NCBI RefSeq assembly: GCF_002999335.1 | Contig: NW_020312689.1 | Location: 62,001 to 126,000, forward strand | DNA from: Cyclospora cayetanensis | Taxonomy: Eukaryota; Apicomplexa; Conoidasida; Eucoccidiorida; Eimeriidae | Direction of reading: 5' to 3' | Length of the DNA: 64,000 nt | Shown: piece by piece, positions 11,713 through 22,900 of the stretch | Layout of the letters: each line of letters starts with the position of its first letter | How positions within the stretch are numbered: the first letter of the stretch is position 1 | Program-made: the position numbers and the translations under genes | Notes under the pieces: model-generated | What the model saw: the letters and a program-made list of their open reading frames with translations, nothing else | Databases searched by the model: none | Told to the model about the DNA's origin: nothing

Positions 11713-13101
11713 TTAAACATTGAGACAGGGGTCATAGGCAAGCACACAGGAGGAGGAAAAAAGCCTTACGAGCGTCATGAGCGGTGCTGATTGCTTCCTT
11801 GTCTCCTTAGTCTTGTTGCGCAGCACACACGGCGGTTCTACGCATGCGGAGCTCAGTGACGATGCAGCAGCGTTTGGACTGTCTCCTGCTGCTTTTGCTG
11901 CCTCCGCTGCTGCATTTTCACTTTGGAGGCCAGTCGGTGAAGGCGGATGCCACTCCACAGTTACGCGCGCAGTTGCGTCCTCCTCCACGAGTAGAAGCTC
12001 CTGAAGCACTTCTCGAAGCAGCTGCGGCTGCAGAATCACCCGCCATCACCCCCAGTTGAACAGCTGTAGAGACACACACGATGCAGCGGCAACAGCAGCG
12101 CCAAACAGCGCCAACGGCAAGCACGACTGCCCCTCACGTTGACTGAGAGGAAATCTCGACAGTCTTCAGCGCTGCGCTCAAAGGCCTCACTGATAGACAG
12201 AGACATGGGGAGTGCCTGCAGCAGCGACAAAAACACCGAAGCAAGCGAAACTGCAGCAGGAGTCTTACTCCTCTTCTCCGCAGCTGCAAAGACTGCGAGA
12301 GAGACAGACGCTTCAGAGGGTTGCTCTACCGTTCTGCCAGCCTCACATCGCCTGCAGCATATGTTCTGATGGCTATCTCAGAGTAGACTTGCTGCAGATG
12401 GTGTTGTTGCTGCTGTTGTTGCTGCAGCAGCAGCAGCAGCATGCCGTCCCCGAAGGCATATCGGAGCCGCATGCGCGCCTGCAAACACGGCACAGCAACG
12501 GACGCGCAAGCAGCAACAGTAAGCGTGGCGGCAGCGACAGCAATAAGAGTAGCAGCAACAGGAGTCTCCAGCCCAGGACCCTTCTTTTCGCAGTTAGTGC
12601 AGAGCAGCACCGTCGACTCCCATCAGTCTGTAGAGCTTCTTCAGACTGCAGCTTGCTTGTTCACAGGAGACGCCACAAACTCCCTACCGATTCGCCAAAT
12701 AAAAGCAGAGCGTTGACAAACGACTTGAGAGGCACTAAGACGGACTCCCCCTCTTCCTGCCGCTGCGGCTGCTGCTGCTGGCTCTTCTGATACTCAAATG
12801 CCTCAAAAAAAGAAACGGGAAGCACCAACTCGCCGTAGACTTCACGACCTTTAGAAACGCCTCGCAGCAGCAACCCCTCCCTTCCGAAGGTGACTCTAAG
12901 GCACTGCCAGTCTGCGACTTCTTCGACATTGCTGCTGCTGCTGTTGTTACGGCCTCCACCTGCGCCGCCTTCCCAGTTGAGTGCTGCATGCGCATGCAGA
13001 GCAGCAACGAACGCCTCGAGCGCAGTGGCAGTCGCGATCCAGCAGCCGGAGAGCAAGCACGTGCGACGCAAGCGGCACAAGAGAGCAAGGGAGACTTTCA
13101 C
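11713..13101 (-). CDS. RAD1: Rad1-like 9-1-1 checkpoint clamp subunit
   Basis: Proposed exons: 13101-12688, 12478-12347, 12215-12138 and 12027-11713. All three introns fall at phase 0 with GT-AG ends, and the total is 312 residues, close to the usual 280-odd. Exon 1 holds LRVTFGREGLLLRG, then VYGELVLPVSFFEAF, then ESVLVPLKSFVNALLLFG, which follow the first Rad1 lobe strand by strand, including the final helix before the interdomain region. Exon 2 has ARMRLRYAFGDGMLLLLL and exon 3 has SISEAFERSAEDCRDFLSV, matching the second lobe. Family knowledge: Rad1 pairs with Rad9 and Hus1 in a DNA clamp that activates the ATR/Mec1 kinase. A Gln-rich tract interrupts each lobe. The first strand may lie in an unplaced upstream exon (an ATG at 13394 is a candidate), and the C-terminal 50 residues match poorly. 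Confidence 0.65.
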
Positions 13102-14295
13102 TCAAGATCGAAGTGTGCTGAAGGAGAAGGGCGAAGAAGAAATGCAACGCAGTGGGGCGCAGAGAGCAGGGGAAGCACGCTCCGATGAACACACAGAGAA
13201 AGTCTGCTGCAATCGCCGCTTAAATAGTGCTGCTGCCGCATGTCTGGCGGGGACGTGTGTCTGCGCTTCTTCTTACTGTTTGAGGGAGCAGTACATGCAA
13301 GGAGGGAAGCAAAGAGACCTCCATCCCGTAGATCAAACTCAATCGCCTCAGCACTCACACTGCTGCTGCTGCTGCACTGAGACGGCGTTTCCATAGCCGA
13401 CGACTCCTGCTGGCTGGAGGCAGCACCGCCTTATGCTGTTGACAATAAAGACTGCGCTTTCTCTTGGAATTGCGCACTGGGAAGGAGAAGCATGCGATCA
13501 TACCCATGTATATACATATGCAAATATAAATCCAGCTGCACCCACCCCCCTTCGCACGGATGGTGGTGATTCGCGTGCTCGCGAGGCTGTGTGGAGCGCT
13601 GCGCTTCCTGAGCCACCGCTCCCGCAATTAAATGCATTTGTTAGCCGGCTACAGGAGCATTTCCAGCGCACAGAGGCTCCCAACAGAGCTTGCCTCCCCC
13701 TTCCTCCCTCCCCTCCCCCTGCACTGCACTGTCAAGCAGCAAGAGGAGATCTGGCTGCAAGGGTTCACCTAGAAACGCTTATTCCTCCCCCCAGCTCCTC
13801 TTCGGACCGTTCTACGCGAGGTTCATGCACTTTACCTGCTGCTGGCAAAGGAAAGGAAATCTAAATCCTCCAAATCCTCAACTCCCCCTCCCCCCTCCCA
13901 AGACACGTCAGGCACATACAGTCTGTCTGCCGCCGTCGAGACGGGGAGGCCTTCCTTCCGTAGCGCTCGAGTTTTCCCCCTCTATTCTACAACACACAAA
14001 GAGAATTGCAATCCAATCGCATATATTCCAAAGTGTTAAACAGGATGGGCGCTTGGTGCCACAGCTCGATGCCTCTGGTGCTGCTGCGCTCAAACATTTT
14101 TCCCACGAGGCGCAGCCGACTGCGAGCGAATCTTCCCGCCTGCAACTGCGCGAGCTGGTGGCGTTTGTGCCCCTCTAGACACCCGTTCTGGGAAACGTTT
14201 ATATAAACATACGCGTATTCTTTGCACATAACACTGTTTTGAAGCGTATTCACGTCATCTAGTGATCCTTTAGGCCATGCGGCTTCTTTTCACGT
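13102..14295. other. Spacer before the glucosidase II gene
   Basis: Overlapping short plus-strand frames (13433-13864, 13690-14178) and a pyrimidine-rich run near 13690-13725 hint at an unplaced 5' exon, possibly with the signal peptide of glucosidase II. I could not join any of them in phase with confidence. A short TATACAT run lies near 13505. Confidence 0.35.
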
Positions 14296-15736
14296 GTGCT
14301 CCCTCGCCTAGGCAGCGCGATGACACCGCCAGCCAACAAGCCTTCCACGTTCATTACAACGGCGAGAGCCTCGCCCTTCTGCCACAGGTTCCAAGTGTAT
14401 GCGCACCTCATACAGCAGCTGCAGCAGAAACATGAGCAAGAGCGGAAGCAGAAAGAGCAGCAGCAGAAAGAGCAGCAGCAGAAAGAGCAGCGACAACGAG
14501 AAAAGCAGCTCCACCAGACACCTCCGCAGTTGCCGGCTCGATACAAGGCAATCCCACAGAGTCTTCATGTGCAAGGCGAGAAGCAGCAACCCCACGAATG
14601 GACGTTTTGCATGACCATTTGTCGTCAAAGCGACAGCCTGCTGCTGCTCCTGCAAGTCGCGCTGTATACTCTAGGCTTTGTTCGCTTGCGGCTATCCGAG
14701 CATGCAGAGCAACACCCTTCGCCAGATGGAGAGAACAAACGCCATGAGCGCAGATCTTTCGCCGCTGAGCTGCTCTTGAACCCCTCGCAGCTGCAGCAAC
14801 AGCTCGTGCGAAGCTGCCAGATTCACCAAGACGCAGACATGACAGCCGCTACTGCCTCCTTTCTGCCGCCTACCCAAGCAGCAGCAGCAGCAGCTAGAAG
14901 AGCGACAGAGAAGAGCAGTGCTGAAACGAGAATTGATGACAGTTTCAGAGAGCCCGTAGGGACAGACTGGCGTGCCTGTTTGCCGTCCGATACGATGATT
15001 CGAGCACCTCAAACGTCTATACACTCCGCAACAGCAGCAGCAGCAACACCCTCCTATGGTGACAGCAACAGCAGCAGCAGCAGCAGCAGCGATAGGAGAA
15101 GGTCGCCTTATTCTCTGCGCGTTATCGTGCATCACACACCCTTTGCCGTGTCTCTAGAAGTAAATGGCAGGTGCATACAGCAGATAAACGCGCAGCAACT
15201 GCTCAATTGGGAAAGCAGCAGCAGCAGCAGTAGCAGTCGTAGACAGTGGGGATCTGCTGGTAGTCCTCCTCCTCCTGCGGCTATACCTACTGGTACTGCT
15301 GTTGTTGTTGATTCATCTGCATGCACTCAACAGCAGCAACACAAAATGCAACCGCAACTGCAAGTGCCTCAAGGCTACATATGCGACGAAACCTCTGAAG
15401 CGACTTTCCGTGCGACTCTGGAGAGGGAGAGGAAGCCACGCAAGCGCTTCTCCCTGAATTCGCTTGCTGCAGAGGCTCAGAGCCGTCGTGAAACTGCATG
15501 CGAGACACCCCAGCTGCTCACAGAAGCGCGCAGACGCTATGCAGCTGCAGCGGAAGCAGCGGTAAAAAAGGCAGCTACTGCGCAAGCTGCCGCTGCGGCA
15601 GCGACAGCATGCATGGCTCGCGTGCCAACAGCTCCTCAAACATCAGCGGAGGCGATGACAGCATATTGGAAGCAGCACTTAGCGTCCGATGCAGCAGCAG
15701 TAGCAGCAGTAGAGGCAGCAACAGCAGCAACAGCAG

Positions 15737-15771
<35 letters not shown>

Positions 15772-16943
15772 ACAGCAGCAACAATGGCAACGGAGGATAT
15801 CACGGCTTGTGTCGCAACACCAGCGGTAGACTCCGAATTCGAAAGGCTCCTGGATGCCTTAGATGTTGTCTGGCAGCCTTCGGCTGAGGCTAGTGCCTTC
15901 GCTGCTGCAGATCCTCCAGAAGTGCCCCCTTCCCTTGCTCAAGAGATACAGCGCGAGTTAGCGTCTGATCAGGAGCAGCAGCTAGCTGCATTGCTTTCTG
16001 GCTCGCTTGAGCAGATGCTGCAGCATGCGCAGCAGCTGCAAAGGCGGGCAGAGAAGGAACGCCTCTGGCGGGCATGTAGCATCGGCTGCGATATTCTTTT
16101 CAAGAGCTGCTCCGGTGTCTATGGACTCTTCGAGCATGCTGCCCCCTACAAGCTCCCCAACTATGAGGAACCATACCGGTATATGCTTTCTGCTTGATGA
16201 GGAGGATGTCTCTCTCTGCGCTCTGGTGCCTTTCTGTCTGCCGCATTCAGCCTTTCTGCCTCCCTCACCTCCTCGTGTGTTTGTTTCCGTCTGGGCATCT
16301 CGACTCTCCGCTGTATCTGGAGAACAAGACGCTGCAGTTTGGAGTGCTCCTGTGTCTTGGTGGCTTCTGTTGCCTATTCTTCGCTTACCTTGCTTTCTTG
16401 CCCTGTCCTCTTCAGCTTTCTTGGTGCCTCTTCTTCCTACCGTCGTTGTGGTGTTGCCTTCACGCTTCTCCATTACGCCTCCCCCAGCTGTGCTCGCTCA
16501 CCCAGTGTGTGGGTGCGTCTTCTGTGAACGCATCTATCAAATGTGGGCAGCTGTATGCTGAGGTATATATACATACATATAGGTACATGTTTGTTTGTGC
16601 ATATGGGTGAATATATATATATATATAGTGGTACGTGTATGTTTGTGCATATAGGTGTATACATATGTATATAGATACGTGTATGTTTGTGCATATATGT
16701 GTATACATATGTATATATACATAGGTACATGTATGTTTGTGCATATAGGTGTATATATATGTATATAGATACGTGTATGTTTGTGCATATAGGTGTATAT
16801 ATATGTATATATACATAGGTACATGTATGTTTGTGCATATAGGTGTATATATATGTATATAGATACGTGTATGTTTGTGCATATAGGTGAATAGATATGT
16901 ATATATACATAGGTACATGTATGTTTGTGCATATAGGTGTGTC

Positions 16944-16978
<35 letters not shown>

Positions 16979-19900
16979 TGGTGTGTGCATAGATGGATGT
17001 AGAAGTGTGTGTATATACATACACACATAAATATATGTATATATATCTATCTATATGTATACATGTATATGTATATGTACAGGTGTTTGTACTTATGTGT
17101 GTTACATGTATGTCGGCACATGTGTGTCTGTGTGTGTTTCCTTTTGGGGGTCTTCATTTAGGGGAGTCTCTATTTGTCGTTGCTCGACTGTTTCTGCTGC
17201 TGCTGCTGCATTGCTGCGTTTTATCAGATTATTTAATGTGGATGCATACAAATGGGATTTTGACAGCCCTTCTTCCTTATACGCGGCCATGCCGCTTCTC
17301 TTCGCGTTACACACAGAAGGAGGCTCCCCCAAAGGGCCCCTAAGCTGCTCAGCTGTTGCGCTTTTGAATCCTACGGAGACGTTCTTCAGAGTGAACTATG
17401 ACGAAAAGACGCAGGGGAAGGAGCAGGAAAAGCCTAAGCAGCGCCAGCAGCAGCACGCGTCTGCACTCCAGGACGATGTGCGGTGCTGGTTCTGCAGTGA
17501 AGGCGGAGCTTTCGACTTGCTGCTCCTTTGCGGCGTCTCTCCGCTGGACTGCCACAGGCAGCTGCATGCGGCACTGGGGCTGCCTTTAATGCCTCCTTTG
17601 AGCGCTCTCGGGAAGCACCAGTCTCGGTGGAGCTACGAGAACGAGGTGAGGCGAGCAGCTGCAGCTCGAGAGAGCGCACCCACGCAGCGAAGCCGACAGA
17701 AGAAGAGTCTGCAACACACGCATGCATCGCTCTTGAGCGATGCATGCGTGAAAGCGAAAAAAACACTTTAAAGGCGCTGAATAGCAGCCTCTGTGTAGGG
17801 CAGCCTTGACAGTTGGCCACCCCACACACACAAGCACGCTCTCCGCCCGTGCTGCACTCTCGGTGTCACTACAGCTGGGGCGCTGCGATTTGGCTTGTAG
17901 GAAGAAGCGAATGAAGTTATTGAAGGGTTAGATGCGGTGGGAGTTCCTTTTGATGCTCTTTGGCTCGACATAGACCACACGCCGCAGTGCAAGTACTTTT
18001 TAGTAGACCCCAAGAAATTCTGCATCCAGCGGCTTGCAGACAAGCTGCACGAGCAGCAAAGACTCCTTGTAAGCTGCCTTTCGCCTTTAGCAGCACCCGC
18101 AAAGGCAGCTTCGCTGCAAGCGGAGATGAAGCACCCATCTGCCGCTGCAAAACGACATCCGCAGCAACAGAATGCAAGGCTTGAAGGGCTGCTGTTTTTG
18201 CTAACACTCCCGCTTACCAACTTCCTGTAGAGTGCTGGTGTATTCCCATATATATGTAGTCTTGTGTGCCCACGTGTATACACTCTCGAATGCCCATATG
18301 TATATATATATATACAATTGAATGCCCACCCGTGAAATTCTCTTGGATGCCTATATACATATATATACTCTTGAATGCCTACTTGTTGAATTCTCTTGTA
18401 TGCCCATGTGTATACACTCTTGAATGCCCATGTATGTACTCTTGTATGCCCATATGCATCTACTCTTCTATGCCCATGTACATACACCCCTGTATGCCCA
18501 TATACGTATATATATACACATATATGTGCACTCTTGAATGCCTACCCGTGGAATGCTCTTGTACGCCCATATGTATTTACTCATATATGCCCATGTGTAT
18601 CTACTCTTGTATGCCCACATACATTTATATATATATTGGTTATACTCTTGAATGCGTGGAGCTCTCTTGTATGCCCATATACACACATATATGCATGTAT
18701 ACGCCTGTATGCCCGAATATACATATACTCTTGTATGCACATGTATATACAGACATCTGCTGGTGGAGTCTCCAGTATGTGTCTTTCTGAAGGTTAAATG
18801 TTTGCGTCTCAGGTGCTCGTTGCCGATCCTCATTTGCGGGTAGAGGCCGGTTACTTAGCTTTCGAGGAGGCGGTGCAACAGCAGCGCGTTGTTCTCAACG
18901 TTCGTCTTCTCTTTTTGTACTTGCCTCTTGTCGCCTTCTTCCCATGCCTTGCCTGCCAGAAAATGTGCCACAGACAAGCACTTGAAGCGTGTGTGTGTGC
19001 TGTCTGATTTTTCGTCCCCCGTCCATATCTCTCGATATAGCCCCCAGATAATACCTTTTCTCCCTCTCTCTGGTCCCGTATATGTATTTTGCCTTCTCTA
19101 ATAGAGCGGCGATTATCTTTCAGTGGAATTTCCCTGGCTTGCTGCCCCCCCTCCATCTATCTGTCTCTCGCTCTGCGTTCGACTCCCCTAGCAGTCACTC
19201 GTCGGACCCTCCCACATGCGTGTTTCTTTGTGGACGTCTTCTGCCCTTCTCGCCGGTGGCTTCGGTATTTTTCCTGCCTGCGTGTGCTCGCGTCTGCTGC
19301 GTGAGCTGCTGCGCTTTTAGGGAGTGACAGGGGAACCCTTCGTAGGGCAGTGCTGGGCAGGGTACTGCGTCTGGCCGGATTTCTTGCGCGAAGAGGTGAG
19401 GCTGTGCGCTCCGAAGGCTGCAGCTTTTGCCTTGCGCGAGATCTGCGAAGCACTGCAGATTTGTCCTTTAAGGCTCGCAGAGACGCTGCCTTCCCCGCCG
19501 CTGCTGCTGCGCCGCGACTAGCCCCCCAAAGAACCTGCACTGTTGCTATTATTACACTTCCTCTTACGCCCACTATTCCTATGCCTGCTCTCCCTCCTGC
19601 TGCTGCTGCTTCTGCTGCTTCTTTCTCTGCTCAGGTGCGCTGCTGGTGGAAATCCTGGGTGTCAAGGAGCTGGCAAGGCATCGAGAATCTGGGCTTGTGG
19701 ATCGACATGAACGAGCCGTCCGTGTTTGGCTGCAAGGAGCTGACGCTGCCGAGGGCAGCTACGCACAGGACAGACAAGCCTGCAAGGATCACTACGAAAG
19801 CTGCTGGGCAGGAGGAGGCGACGACAGAAGCAGACTTCGCCGTCGAGCACTGGGAAGTTCACAATCTCTACGGCTTGCTGCATCAAGACGCCGCTTTTGA

Positions 19901-22900
19901 GGGTCTATTTGATCGCACAGCAGGAGCGATGAGGCCTTTTATCCTCTCTCGGTAAGCACTGTGCAATAAACGCACAAAGCAATTCGTCACGCCCGCCGTC
20001 CAGCAGCTGCATTAGCACCGCGTGAGATCCGCCAGCGGGCTGGTCTTGAGCCGATGCTCCACGCAGGCAGAGCTCAGCTAGCCAGCTGCCCGCCTACCCC
20101 AGCTAGCCGTCTATGCCGGCTAGCTAGAAACTCCTTTGTTCGGCACAGAGAGGCGCGCTCTGTGCCGTGCTTCGCTTTCGCAAAGCACTTCTTTGCGAAA
20201 GCGTCTCTGGCTGCTGCTGCCGCAGATCTGGATTCTTGGGATCGTGGGGAAGAGCGTTCCTTTGGACAGGAGACAACGAGGCATCGTGGCATTCGCTGCG
20301 TGCTGTCGTTCCGATGCTTCTGTCTGCTGCTGCCTGCGGGCAGTCGTTCGTCGGTGAGCTGCTGAGGCATCCGCAAGAGAGGCGCAACACGTCTTGTGGG
20401 CTTTTCTTGGCAAGCGTGAACGCGATGTATGCGCCAGAATACATGTGCATACATAGTGCTGTGTGTTGACTGCTTGGTGCTGCTCCATGTTGCTTCCTTT
20501 GCCTGCTGCAATGTATGTGTACACTGCTGTGTGCTGTTGCCTGCTTGATGCTGCTCCATGTTGCTTGGTTGCTTGCTGCAATATGTGTGTGTGTCTTTGT
20601 GTGTGTCTTTGTGTGTGTGTGTCTTTGTGTGTGTGTGTGTCTTTGTGTGCATGTACTGCTGCATGTTGCTTGCTTGCTGCAATATGTGTGTGTGTGTGTC
20701 TCTCTCTCTCTGTGTGTGTATACTGCTGCATGTTGCTTACTTGCTGCAATATGCGTGTGTGTATGTCTGTTTGTGCGTGTATACTGCTGCATATTGCTTG
20801 CTTGCTTGCTGCAATATGTGTGTATGTCTGTTTGTGCGTGTATACTGCTGCATGTTGCTTGATTGCTTGCTGCAATATGTGTGTATGTCTGTTTGTGTGT
20901 GTATACTGCTGCATGTTGCTTGATTGCTTGCTGCAATATGCGTGTGTGTATGTCTGTTTGTGCGTGTATACTGCTGCATATTGCTTGCTTGCTTGCTGCA
21001 ATATGTGTGTGTGTTTGTGTGTGTCTGTGTATATATACTGCTGCATGTTGCTTGCTTGCTGCAATATGTGTGTGTGTCTGTCTGTTTGTGCGTGTATACT
21101 GCTGCATGTTGCTTGATTGCTTGCTGCAATATGTGTGTGTATGTCTGTTTGTGCGTGTATACTGCTGCATGTTGCTTGCTTGCTTGCTGCAATATGTGTG
21201 TGTATGTCTGTTTGTGCGTGTATACTGCTGCATGTTGCTTGCTTGCTTGCTGCAATATTTGTGTGTGTGTGTCTCTCTCTCTCTGTGTGTGTGCGTGTAT
21301 ACTGCTGCATGTTGGTTGCTTGCTTGCTGCAATATTTGTCTGTCTGTGTGTATGTGCATATACTGCTGCATGTTGCTTGCTTGCTTGCTTGGTGCTCCTC
21401 GAAAGTGGCTTCCTGCCGTCCTGTGGATCAATTTTCTGCAGCTGCCGTCGCGGATATTCTCTGTTGCTGCTGGCTGCTGCGTTGCGTTGGTGCGTGTTGC
21501 AGGGGCAGATGTTGGTGGCTTTGTGGGGAGCTGCGATGCAGAGCTTCTGCTGCGATGGCAACAACTGGGAGTCTGGATGCCTTTTTACCGCATGCATTCT
21601 GACAAGGCTTCAGTCAGACGCGAGGCTTTCAGGGATAGTTTGCTGCTGCCCTTCATCCGCAAAGCAATCCTCGACAGATACAGACTCCTGCCGCTGTGGT
21701 AAGGCCTGCCCGATATATTTCTGCGTCTACGGATGCACGGGGAGTAATAAAGGCTGCTGCACCGTTCCAAGCGCATGCTCCTTTTGCGACAAGCAGTGAG
21801 GCAGTTGCATGCACGCTATACCGCGGCAAGGCTTCTACCGCTTCAAGGCAGTGGTGTGCAAAAGGCTATGTGCTGGTGAGGCCACATGCGCAGGTACACT
21901 CTCTCCATGGAGTATGCGCTTTTGGGGGATCCCCTTATTCGTCCTCTGTGGTGGCTCGACTCTACTACTGCTGCTGCAGCTGCTGCAGCAGCAGAAGAAG
22001 AAAGCAGCCCCAAGGCTTCGTTCCTCTTGGGGGATCAGATCTTTGTGCAGCCTGTAGTCCACTCCATTTTGCGCGTTTCCCGCACGCTGCTGCAGCAGGA
22101 GCACCTCTCAATCGAGGGAAACGCTGCTGAAAAAACAAAGCAAAAAAAAATTCAAGAGCACAAGCACGAGCTTCCCAATCCACCCGAGACGGAGGATCAG
22201 CCGCAGACTGTGGCACTAGATCTCCCGAGAGGTTACTGGTGGTGCGAGTGGCAGCAGATGCTGATGCCGTGGTGCTTGCGCTGCTGAGAAAACAGCAGCA
22301 ATATCAACAACAGCAACAGCAGCAGCAGCAGCAGCAGCATAGCCTTGGTAGAAGCAGTTTTAGTATCTCGCATGCAGCAGCAGCATAGCTTTAGTAGAAG
22401 CAGTTTTAGTACCTCGCATGCGTCAGCAGCAGTGGCTGGTGCTGCAACGCCAGCAGATGACATTTTTCTTCCTCTGTGTTGCTGCAGGTATGATTTGGAT
22501 ACTGGCGCAGTTTGCTGCGCTCGTCATGAAGACGCTTCTTCTGCCTCAGACGATGCATCTGTTGCAGCTGCTGCTGAGTCCGTTGCTTCAACCTCAGAAG
22601 ACAGCTCCTCCTGCTGCCGCTTCCCCCTCACCCTGAGGCGCATCCCTGTCTTCATCAGGGGAGGATGTGTGATCGCAACGCGCGAGACACCTCGTAAATC
22701 GGCCCTTCTCTCCTTGCATGAGCCCCTTACGGTACATATATGTGTATTTATTTATGTATTTATATCCCCCCCTCAGAGACGCACAGTCAGGGGTGTTTAC
22801 AGCTCAAAGTTGAGGATTATCTACCACAAGGGAGCCGAGGGAGGGGTAGCCTAAGCGACTGCTCAGCGTTCCCTGTGTGTGTGTGTGTCGGTTTTTTGAA

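Noticed and set aside
16460..17028. Three overlapping minus-strand ORFs rich in Tyr, Ile, His and Thr
   Set aside because: They translate the intron 1 minisatellite of glucosidase II in three frames; all frames are open because the repeat lacks stops.
20120..21597. Minus-strand ORFs of up to 435 codons and plus-strand Cys/Val ORFs
   Set aside because: Pure translation of the intron 7 minisatellite, flanked by shadows of exons 7 and 8 of glucosidase II.
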